Of a DNA stretch of 64,000 nt, positions 14,101 to 26,100 are shown in pieces. Made by a program: the position numbers and the translations under genes. A model generated the notes under the pieces. That model was not told where the DNA came from and searched no databases. It saw only the letters and a list, made by a program, of their open reading frames with translations. Positions within the stretch are counted from its first letter, which is position 1. Each line of letters opens with the position of its first letter. This stretch comes from Stictocephala bisonia. Lineage: Eukaryota; Arthropoda; Insecta; Hemiptera; Membracidae. The stretch spans positions 2,255,051 to 2,319,050 of the forward strand of contig JAQJVL010000101.1 in NCBI GenBank assembly GCA_035578905.1, given 5' to 3'.

Positions 14101-17100
14101 TATTAAATTCTTGGTGCAATGCAAATTGTATGTCAGAGAATGTATCTAAGACAAAGTACATTAATTTTGGTTTTGATAGTTTTGAGTTTGCTTATAATAT
14201 CAAATTTCACGATAAAATGTGTAAAAATAGAAATACTTGTAACTGCCAAGAAGTACAAAAAGTAGAGGATTTCACTTATTTAGGAATAAGAGTGGGCCAA
14301 AGGCTATCATGGAAACAACATATCACTCAACTAAATAACAAGTGCAGGTCAAACATTAGAAATTTCTATTTTTTTGAGACATGTATGCGATGTGGATTTA
14401 TTGAGATCCATAATTTATAATTTATTGAGATTATGTCACTTTATTATGTATTAGTACACTCAAAATTACAATATGGAATATCTTGCTGGGGAGGTACATT
14501 CAAGACACACATAGAAAAAGTAAAAATAACTCAGAATCACCTAGTTCGTGTTTTGCTGTTTAAACGGAAACGCGAAAAACATTTCCGCTTTATCAATCTT
14601 TAAAAATTCTTCCAATGCGGCACTTGTACATATTTAAAGTATTAAGATTGTTTTATATCAAAGGTGGGCAAAATAGAAATGAAAATGTGCAAAATCCAGG
14701 CTATTTGACTTGAAATATTTCAAGGGGAAATGTTAGAAGGCCTAGAGTAAATAAAAATGTGTTTAAAAATTCCTATTTTTTTAGCACCAAAAATATACAA
14801 TTTTTTACCCATAGAATTGAAGCAAATTACAAGTATAGTGAAATTTCCAAATGAATAAAAAATTGGTTACTTGATCAAAAAGATGTACAAAACATGTTTG
14901 ATGTTATAGTTTAAATTTAACAAGCTTTAGATAAAATAGTGAAAAGTAATATTAAGAGTTGCCTTATATATTGTAGTGTATATTTTTTTCATTATTATTA
15001 GTGTAAATTTGAAAATATAGAATTTTAGGTTATTCTTTTGTGTTATACCAACGTCTTTCATTTTATTATTAAATTATACTTGTTTGATCTAAATTATTAT
15101 GAGTGCCACCAGTTTGAGTGATATGGAAATTGAAAGTATTGAAGACAGGAGTATACCTCAGACTCCACCACGAGGAATACAGTATGGGAAGAAAGATTTA
15201 AGCAAACAAAGTAAATGTACCATCACAAATGTTTATAAATTTTTTTAGAAACTGTCAAGTAGTCCAGAAATGGTAAAGAACAGGAATTTTAAGCAAGTTC
15301 AGAAATTAACAGCCAATGCATGTGGAGTGTTTAGAAGCATGATTCAAAATATTATGAAAGAAACTGTTTTGCATGCGTTGGAATGTTACCTAAGTTTTTC
15401 AGCCCAAGGTCAACGTTTAAAAAGTGTTCCAATATCACTAAACTCGATGATTTTGACAAGGACATCGTCAGGAAAACTTTAATTGAATTTTATCAGGTGG
15501 TGAGTTTCCAACTGCAGAGAAAATAAAATTAGAACTTGAGAAAAAAATAAATTGTAGGCTCCCAAACATCAGTTCTCCGTATACTTAAGGGGTTAGGATT
15601 TAAGTATAAGAAATATAATGATGGAAGAATGTTTTCAATGGAAAGAGAAGATATTATTTGCGCTAGTGCCAATTTTCTTAGGAAGATCTGTGCTCTTAGG
15701 AACGAATAACTTTAGCAACCAATTTTTATTTGGATGAGACCTGGGTTAATCAGAAACACAGTTGAAAAATGGCTTGGATAGATTCAAATGGCAAAGTAGA
15801 ATTCTAAAGTGCCTTTCAGAAAGTGAGGGAGATTAATTGTTTTGCATTTCAGATGAAAAAAGCAGGATTTTTACCAGAAAGTAAACTTATATTTCAATCT
15901 GAAAAATAAAAACAATTCAGATTACCACCCAGAAATGAATGCAAAGTTATTTAAAGTATGGTTTGTAAATGTCCTTAACACATTCGATGCTGAAAAAATA
16001 TGTTAAAAACATGTCAGATACTAAAATAATATTTTGTACCAAAACAATACCTTATATAGTCAGGAAACAGGGTTGATACACCAAATCCAGTTTATGGCCT
16101 CAATTCTGGTAGATCGGGGCTTCCGAAGTGATCGTCCGCCGGCGGTGGAGCCGCACATCGCAACGAAACCCATGGGCGCCGCGAGATGCCTGCCGCAATT
16201 AGTCGCGGCAGGTCGCATTCCTGAAGTTGAAATACGCCATACAGGAGTATCATTTCCGATATCAGATTCATAAGAATCAGAGTCATCTGAAGCATTTCCC
16301 ATCATCTGATGTTGGATTGGGTCATCAACTTCACCATCACTGTCGGCAGGACAAAGTCAGGAGCCGAAGATGGCCCAGGAGTTGGTTGAAACATTGCAGA
16401 AAAGAATAAAACGCACTATACAAATATATTTACAGTATAACACAAATCATAATACAATATAACACAACACGATACTAATGTTTCACTATTATACACAAAA
16501 ATAAAATGGTAAAACTCCGATGCAAGCCAACTGGCTCAAAATGGCGCGATCCACGAATGGCGAACACCGAAACGTGACACGAGATACAGGCAACAATGCA
16601 GCGCAAATCCGACCGTTATAAGGCAAGTGGCTGGACCACACTGAATTCCACAAACAAGCATTGCTTCGTCAACCGCCGGCAACAGTTCCGCTGCGCGCGC
16701 AGGCACGATAACCCCCGCTAACTGGCTCAAAATGGCGCGATCCACGAACGAAGAACAAGGAAATGTGACGCGAGAAACAGGCTATAATGCGGCGCAAATC
16801 CGACCCTTCTAAGCCAAAGGGCTAGGCGACACTGAAGCGTACAAGCCGGTATTGATCCGTCCACCGCCGGCGACTTATCCGCTGCTCGTGCGAGCACTGC
16901 TATCACCCACGGGCGTGTGACCCGCACACAATGTGTTAAACAGATTAAGGAGGGATCTGTAATTGGACAATGCAAGTTATCACTCCACACTTGCAGAAAA
17001 ATGTACGAGAGCCAACTGGAAAAAAGCTGAAATCAAAAATTGGCTAAGACACCATAATGTCCAATTCACAGGTGATGAGATTAGAGATTAGTTATATCAA

Positions 17101-20100
17101 AAGGATGCTATTAAAAAAGCTCCGAAAATTTTCGAAATTGATAAGATAGCATTTGAAATGGGGCATAAAGTCATCTGCCTTCAACTTTGCCAAGCACACT
17201 ACAAACCCATAGAACTTATCTGGGCCCAGTTAAAGGGAGGAGTTGCTACACTAAACAATACTTTTAGGATAGCAGGTGTTGAGTGACTAATGAACGAAGC
17301 ATTTCATAGGGTCACAAAACAAGACTGGGAAAATTGTGTGCACCACGCTGAGAAATTTCAGGATGTAAAATACCACCAACATTTTGTAAACAACCTGTTT
17401 ATTGAGCCACTCATGATTAATTTAGCAGAAAACAGTTCAAGCACAGCCTCTTCCGAGAATGGCGATAATGAATACGATCAAATTGCTGACTTTTTAAGAA
17501 ATTATATAATTTTTATATTTAAAATTAACAAATTTTTTTATATATACACAAAGTTCCATATAGTAAATAAATTTAGGCGATATTTAGTTATGAATAGATG
17601 GTAAACTAGATGTTTGAAGGACATTTCGATACCAAATATGTCGGATTCATTTAAACAACTTTCAAACTAAAATAACCTTATAATTAAAAAGTATTTTACT
17701 CACAAAACTTGCAAAATTATATAATGAATGATTTGTATTTCATCATAAATTTAGATAACCCATTTAGCTGAAATCCAATTACAATATTAAATTACTATTT
17801 ATAGAACCCACACAGTTCAGTAGAATTATAAGATGTGAGAGTTAAATTTTAAATGTTAAAGCCAAAATAAAATTAAGCCCCACAATATTTGTAGGAAATG
17901 AGATTTTAAACCAAGTAGAAGAAACGAAATTTTTGGGATTAGTTATAGACAAAAATTTAACTTGGAATGGGCATGTAAATCTTGTGGTGAGAAAAACTTC
18001 AAGTGGTCTTTATGCTCTAAGGAGAATGGCACATTCATGTAATATTGAAACATTAAAATCCATTTATTATGCATTAATCCATTCACATATTTCCTATGGA
18101 ATTTGTATATATGGCACCGCAACTACAAAAAATTTAGACAGGATTTTAATTCAGCAAAAAAGAGCGCTAAGAATAATGTTTAATTTGAAACAATCAGACT
18201 CTGCTAAACATTTATTTTCAAAACTTAAAATTTTTACAGTGTATAGTCTATATATTTATGAGACAATAAAATTCATTTTTTTGAACAGTAAAATTGCAAT
18301 AGGTAACACCGTACATCAATATAATACTAGACCACATAGACTGATTGAACAACATAGACTGTGTTTTTTTGAAAAGAAAATTACTTTTAAAGGAAACAAG
18401 TTTTTTGACAGTTTGCCACAGATCATTAAACAGGAGAAAAATCAAAACAAATTTCTTAAATTATTAAAAGAGTTTTTGATAGACTCATCATTTTATTCCA
18501 TTAATGAATTTGTACTTCTGAACCATTAAAATGGGATTTTATTGCTATTGTTTTTTGTTTTGTCGAATAGTTTGCTATGTGTATTGTTTAAGGTTACAAA
18601 ATGTTTAATTTGTCCTTAATTATTTTAAATTGTATTTTAATTGTATTAAAATTTAAATTGTAATTAAGGTTGACACTATTTCTGTACTTTGTACTAATAT
18701 GAAATAAAGATATTTTGATTGATTGATTGATTGAAATATTTTCCAAGTACAGTAGTTCCAGAAACAAAGGTCAACCGGTATTAGTGGTAATTTTACACAT
18801 AATATTAGCCAACAGCCTTGCTTTTAATGTATCTACTTTAGTTATCGGTGAATGCAGAACTGTCATTCCATCACTACACAACCAATTCTCAGATTCAAAT
18901 CCCATTGTCTTTGGTGAATAGTGACATAGCAGACCATAACTGTTATTTTAATTGTAATACCTAAAATATAGTGAAATACCTAGGCTTACAATGATATGAT
19001 GCCAATTATAGCTAACATTATTTTGATCAATAAATTATCTTTCTTTGTACTAGCAAGATACAGTACCTAGTAACAAAATATACCGCTTCTAAAACTTATT
19101 AAAAACCATGAATTCTGTGTGTGCGTATTGAATCGAGTTGCATCAAATTAAAAATTCTTGTAATCACGTCGCTGCATCAAACCGAAAAAAAATTTATTGC
19201 ATTGCACACCCCTACACATGACACCACCCACCCATACATGTATAGTGGTATTGGCCCATCTTTCCACCCATATGCGTACAGTGGTAATGATGCAGGGTTG
19301 ATTTTTCTGCTCTAAAACCATGATGTTCCTCTCTTATACTTCCTCTACATTCCTGATCCCCATATCTGTGCACTTAAGAAAAGAAAACACTAAAATTTGA
19401 AATTTACATTTCTCATTCTATAAATCCATTATTTTAGTGTAGTTTTTTATTGTAAAAACTTCAACTTAATTGTGGAATTCAAGTGTTAAATCACAATTTG
19501 AACTAAGTGATAAATGTACAAAATCAAACAAGAATAAATGTGTTCAAGGAATGAAAATGTTGAGAAGTGTATGTTATTTTTTTGAGCTAATGTTTGTTTT
19601 CTTTTAGGGAATCATGAGAGCCTAACAATGAACCAAATGTATGGTTTTGAAGGAGAAGTGAAAGCCAAGTATACTGCACAGATGGCGGAGCTGTTCACAG
19701 AAGTGTACAACTGGCTACCTCTCACTCATTGCTTGAACAACAGAGTCCTGGTAATATTATTTTGTTACATCACTATTGTGTTTACAATTAATTAAAATGC
19801 TTGTCAGTGGGTCAATAAAACCTAGCAACTCTCAGATAGAAACGTTTAACACTTTAGCTGCCATGTCAGTTCAATACGCCCGACGGCTCTTTGTCTTAGC
19901 TAGATGCCGTCGGGCCACTACGCCCGACATTGTTGTTCAGTAACCTTTTGTTTATTTTATTGTTACTCGACTGGTCCTGCTTCTTAAAGAAACCGATCAT
20001 ACTTTATTGTACTGCAAGCATCATACTATTTACAGAACGAATTTCTAAGTTTTTTGTTGTATACAAAGTTGTTCATAAAACTTTAAATTTTGGCATGTTC

Positions 20101-23100
20101 TACGGGCAAGTTGTCGGGAGTATAGGCTCGACAGACTTATTTAGTGAATGTTGGTATTGAAATAACGTAATAATTGAATACAGTAATTGAATACTGGGTT
20201 ACTTTCATAATGCAGTCAGTGTAGCCAAACCATGAAAACAAATTTACCTCAAAATGTGTCAGGCCGATATGCCCGACAGAGTTTTTTATGTGCCGTATAC
20301 GCTACTAAAAAAACTGTGTCGGGCCAATAGTCCCGACATATTTATATACATATAATGTCTATGTATGTACTCTTTCTATACTCAGAAATGGTGGCATAGT
20401 AAATATAATGCATCATTGTTTTAAATATTTGCATAAAAGTTTTTGGCAATTTAGAGCAAAAATACTCATTTTAAGGATGGCAGCTAACGTGTTAAATGAT
20501 ATTGTTCTATTATTTAATCTAAATCAATAAATCAAAACTAGATTTGTACAAAACAGCCTCGTTTATAAGAAGTATCCTAAAAAAATCAGCAAATGATAGA
20601 TGTTAGTTAAGCTTGGGTCTCATGGATATTTTGTTCCAATTTACTAGTCCATTTGTATTAGCTGCTCATTTACTTAATCGTTATGAATATTAAGACAGGG
20701 TACTTTTAAACTAATATTCCTAAATACTGATGAAAAAACTACAATCATCTACAAAGTTAATAAATACCATAGAAAATTTGCAATAAAGAACTATTTATAT
20801 GCTGTTGGCAAAATGCCTGCGGTTATCCAACCGAATGGAACTAATCAAGAAATTTATATAAATAAATAAAGTTGGAAGAAAAGAGCTGTTGGAGTCTATA
20901 AAGCCCTGAATAAAAACAGCTGATTCTGGACTATTAATCTATGAATTTAATATTGTTTCTACTTTAGCACTAAATTTCTTATATCATGTATACAAAAATA
21001 AATCAAATGTAACAGATGTGAATCTATCTCACAAATCGATTTGTGGTTCGATCCTATGCGCCTAAACAAGTCCATTAGTAGTATATAAGAAATGAACAAA
21101 ATTATTTTTGGAGCTAAGACAGCATCACTTGTAATAGTATAAGTTTTCTAAGGATCAGTGGTATCAGATTTTTTAAGTTTTATTTGTAATTAATGGACTC
21201 AGACTAAACTGAACTAGTTATTTATGTACTACAAAATTGACACGCTGATTTAAGGAGTACTATGTGATATATAGCAAATCAAATTCAGAATTACATAAAA
21301 ACATCCATCTATTGTTAAAGTGGCGGTACTAAATGCCTAATTTGGCAGAGAAATTTGATCAGTCATGCACAGTATGACTAAATAATTATAAAATTTATAA
21401 AAATCTATGTACGAGGGGTATCCAAAAAGTAAGTTTCCCTATCTTAAAAACGACTTAGGTAATTTTTGTTTTTAATAAAATTATTTATTTCATTTTATAC
21501 AGACTTTAAACTACTTTTCTACGTAACTCCCATTCAAATCCAAGCATTTTTTGTATCTTGACAAGAGTTTTTTTATACCATCCTCATACCAATCTGCCGC
21601 CTTGTTTATCAACCAGTTTTCCACTTCCTTTTTGACCTCTTCATCACTGGCAAATTTCCTATCTCCAAGATGATCCTTTAGCTGTGGAAACAGATAAAAA
21701 TTGCTTGGAGCAAAGTCCGGAGAATAAGGAGGGTGCTCAAAAACAGTGAAACTCAGCCAAAAAACATCTTGTGTTGCATGAGCAGCGTGAGGCCAGGCAT
21801 TATCATGAAACAGCAAAACTTTGCGGGACAAAAGCCCGCGTCGCTTGTTCTGGATGGTGCTACGAAGTCTCATGAGTACATTGCAGTACCATTCAGCATT
21901 GATTGTTGTTCCACGGGGCAGATAGTCGACAAGCAATACTCCTTTACAGTCTCAACAAACTGTGGCCATCACTTTTCCTTTAACAGGAGCTTTCTCTCCT
22001 TTCTTTACCCATACCATACTCTGACGTTTGGATTCAGGAGTCGAATGGTGGATCCAAGTTTCGTTTCCAGTGACTACTCTTGAAAACACAGTTTCACCTT
22101 CATTTTTCAAACATCTGCCAAAATGTTTGAGCAGCTGCATGACGACGCTGCTTGTGAACGTCAGACAGCAAGCGTGGCATCCATGTCGCGCACACTTTCG
22201 ACAACTGGAGATTGTCAACCATGAGGAACGACTAATATCAATATTAGAGGGTAGTCCAACCAAAATTGCATCAATTGTTAGTCGTTGGTCCGAATCAATG
22301 ACATTGTTTTCGTGAGATGTCGCTAGTCGGCCACTACGGTCATCGTCATGCACATTTTGCCTCCTTTCAATAAACATTTTCCGCCAACGGCGAACCATTT
22401 GGTTGTACATTATTCCTTCACCATATACAGTGCATATTTGACGATGAATATCTATAGCTGATTTATTTTTCGCAGTTAAAAATCTAATTAAACTGCGCAC
22501 CTCACAATTGGCGGCAACAGTCAACGATGTCTCCATGGCGACTGAGCCGTAACTGACCCGAGCATGCGCTTCACAATTGCCAAATCGGTCCTCAGGGATG
22601 CCAATACAACCAAGCTACAATACCCTGTGCCTCGCACCTGTCAGCATTGTACTTGATGCGAGTAATGAAGATTGGAAACTTATTTTTTGGATACCCCTCG
22701 TATATATCACTTATTATGTACTAAATTAAAGCTAATTAATTATAGAATATATTAGAAGTAAAATAAATCATTTACCACAGTTTATTTTTCTTTTGTAACC
22801 ATCTAGTGAATCTAAATTTTTTTGTCTGTTTTCAGTCCATAAAAAATCACTACATAAAAAACTGAAATAGTCATCTTGTTTGAAATTTCACAAAGAAGAA
22901 CAAAATATATAGTTTACTACAGTAATTTGATAAACAGAAACAATAAAATACTATTGAAAGTAACTATGTACACAGCTGACAGCGTGAAGTAAAGCCCCAA
23001 ACCAAAAAGTACAGTCACAACCAAAACAAAAAACGGTTATGAAGTCACCTGATATAGATAATGAATACTATATGAAATTAAACTTTATGATCTCCTCTTT

Positions 23101-26100
23101 TGACTGGTATCAAATACATAAGTATTTATTTTTATTTATGACAGAAATTACATTTAACAAAAAGGCTAACAAGTGGAAGGTTAAAGGCCAATGTATACTC
23201 TATTAAAAATATTGTATATTTCTCTAAAAAAAAGAAAATAGGCTATTATACATATTCCCATGGTAAATGGTGTGCAAACGATTCTGTCTTCCACCATTCA
23301 TGTAATCATCTGATGACATACAATTTTTACCAGCTTTCTCAAGCCTCTTTCTATGTGAGCTACATATGTTATTTTTGCTATTGTGCTGTTAAATCTATTT
23401 AATTTATTGATTTTAATTATTCTAATGTAATTATACAATGAAATATATTGCAAACTGTAATCCACATATTTTAATTAATCATAATGTAAATAAACTATTT
23501 TAACAATAATGTAAGAATATTTTAATTTACAGCTGATATCACTAATTAAAACATACAAATCATTTGAATCATATTATTTATTTTCAATATTGTTTGTGAT
23601 ACAAATAAGAAATGTGTGAAAACTCATTTTAAAGAAAACTTCATTATGAGTGCAGCAGTCACAACCTTTAATCAGAGTGAATGATGTTAAACACAGAACA
23701 AAGAATAAAGTAGAATAGTCATAATGCATTCTAACCTGTAGTAGTAGTTGAAGCCTATACTCGCCATCTTTGTGAGATGGGCACAGCTGATGTAACCTAC
23801 TGTTGAAATTAAACACTTGATAAAATTGAAATCATTCATTTTAAACACCACAGTAAACTAAGTAAAACAACTAGAAGTAGGCTAATGTACAATATTATAA
23901 AGAAATAATAACAATCAAATCAATGCATTTCATAATATTTATCTGTAAAGCGTTATTCCATCCTACAAGGCTGACTTGACTTGACTAGTACCATTGATTT
24001 TATACATAAATAGATTTCCCATCCAATGTTAAATTTTGAGTCTCAAAATATCAGCTGTTTGTGTGGTCCATTGTGGAGCGCTAGTGTAGTCCCATGTAAA
24101 TGTAATGCAGTTTAAACCAGCTGTGGTTGCGGGCCACACAAACTAACAAAATTACTGGCACAGATATTCCTATTAGATGGTTTATCTATTGTAGGTTTAT
24201 ATAATCAATGCTAGTACTACCTTGCATATGTCAGTACATCAGATGCCCTTGCAATAAGTATCATAGAACTGCGAAGGTTTGTAGATATCTTAATGGACAC
24301 TTGTTTTACGGCCCTAAAAATAGATCCTTGGCGTGTACTTAGATTCTGGATATTTATGATGAGATATAATCTTTTGCATCATATTTGCCTCTTCAGCTCT
24401 TCATTGAATACAGATGGGGCAACCAAGAGGATTAACTTGTGGTGTAGTTGACCTAAGCATCCTGTAATTCTCTTAAGGCTTGAAATAAAACATTGCATAA
24501 AAGCTTTCTATAGGATTGTGCAGAAAAAATCATATTCTGAAGCAACACATTTTTCCACTTAAGACTTCTTCAGGAGGAAAAGCTTAATAATAATCTTCTT
24601 CTTCTTTACAGCTCAACCTTCATGTTAGTTTGCAGCGGCTCACCATTCCTCTCTTCTGTCTATCTTCTTCTGAATTTCCGTATAAGTATCACAACCTAAA
24701 TCATTCATATTCTGCTGTATGTACGCCATCCTCAGTCGTCCCCGGCGATTCCTTCCCTCAATAGCTCCTTCTGCTATTGTTCCAACAATGGTGTTGTGTC
24801 TCAAAAAGTGTCCTACCAGCTTGTCTCTTCTTGTCTGGATGTGCCTCTATAGAGATCTATTTTCTTTTACTCATCTTAGCACCTCTTTGTAAGAAACTTT
24901 ATCCCTCCAGCTGATCTTCAGCATTCTTCTAAATCATCCTATCTCTAGTGCCTCCAAACTCCATCTTTCCTGTGTAACTACAGTCCATGTTTCACATCCG
25001 TACAGGGTTACACTCCAAACAAACAACTTAATGATTCGTTTTCTCGATTCCAGACTAATATTCTTGCTGGTGAGTAGATTCTTTCTTAGATTGAATGCAA
25101 TTTTAGCCTGCTGCATTCTACTGACAATTTCTTTTCGGCTTCTACAATCTCTTGCGATAATTGATAATCAAAATTAATCATTAGCTGTCGATTTTCAATG
25201 GCTTCTCTTTTTTATTTTTAGGTTATGCATGGAGGTTTGTTTTCAAAAGATGGAGTCACATTAGATGAATTACGGAAAATTGATAGAAACAGACAGCCAC
25301 CTGAAGAAGGTGAGTTATATGTGTTACTTTATACAATATAGTACATATGTTTAAAAAATTATAAACTTGTATACATACTGGAAACAGTTTTGATGTTATA
25401 TTTTCAAGTGAAATTTATAAACTTTTATTAGAAAGTGATGACGATGATGGTGGCAAACAACAGTAGAAGGGCATGCTAGCCCTGTAAAAAGATTAGCTGA
25501 AAACGTACTCTGTAACTTACCTTTCTGTATGCATTTAGGTCTGCAGGGGAATACTTTAGCATGAATTAGTATATGTAACATAATTAATATATTTATTTAA
25601 GGAATTAAATAATCTATTGAAACGTAACAAATTTATAAAAATGAGCATTCTGTTCAATTGAAATGTGTTTACTTTTAAAAATTTATTTTAGAATTTTGAT
25701 ATTTCTTTACTGATAGAAACTTTACTGATAGCAAATTATACAACATGATAAACCTAACATTGTCAGAGTAAATGTAAAAAATAAAAACTTGAACATTTGT
25801 GTTTTGCTTGAATTTAATTGGATCTTTAAGGTCCATAAAGTGCCAAATTAATAAGTAGGTCAAAGGATTAATGAGTATAGAATATTTAATTACATTTGAT
25901 TCAAATAAGGAAGTCATGTCACACCATTCCTTTGTTTTAAATGTTCATCTATTTATAGTGGAATGATCATTAATGTTAAATGATTTTTGTATTGAAATAC
26001 TTTAATAATAGTTGCAATTATACTATGAGCAACTGTTGAATTACACACTAAAATACTACTTTTGACAGCTACATGAATAATTAAATGGTATATCTACAAG

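Larger units (their letters stand above)
7700..15000 (+). mobile_element. Old CR1/Jockey-like LINE (element A), split by two later insertions
   Basis: Plus-strand endonuclease and reverse-transcriptase coding sequence runs from about 7724 to 14900. It is interrupted by LINE B (9430-12705) and by a TTAA element (13095-14005). Removing both leaves one element of roughly 3.1 kb in consistent order: endonuclease, linker, reverse transcriptase, C-terminal region. The exact ends are not visible. No target duplication was identified. Confidence 0.75.
7445..19214. mobile_element. hAT-like termini 11.8 kb apart enclosing nested elements
   Basis: The left end at 7445 reads TAGGGGTGTGCGATGTATCG. The right end at 19214, reverse-complemented, reads TAGGGGTGTGCAATGCAATA, and similarity continues for about 40 bases (TTTTGAT-like and ATGCATCG-like motifs on both sides). 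Such ends are typical of hAT elements. The flanking 8-mers CATACAAC and CACATGAC match at 5 of 8, which fits an old 8-bp target duplication. Own sequence seems limited to about 7445-7700 and 18740-19214; the middle is later insertions. It could instead be two separate decayed ends. Confidence 0.5.

Noticed and set aside
16060..16990. Open frames on both strands in the GC-rich TTAA element
   Set aside because: Mutually overlapping frames caused by high G+C. Only the acidic minus-strand stretch resembles a known protein start, and it is too short to call.
22028..22315. Plus-strand open frames across the mariner
   Set aside because: They are shadows of the minus-strand transposase, which has the recognisable motifs.
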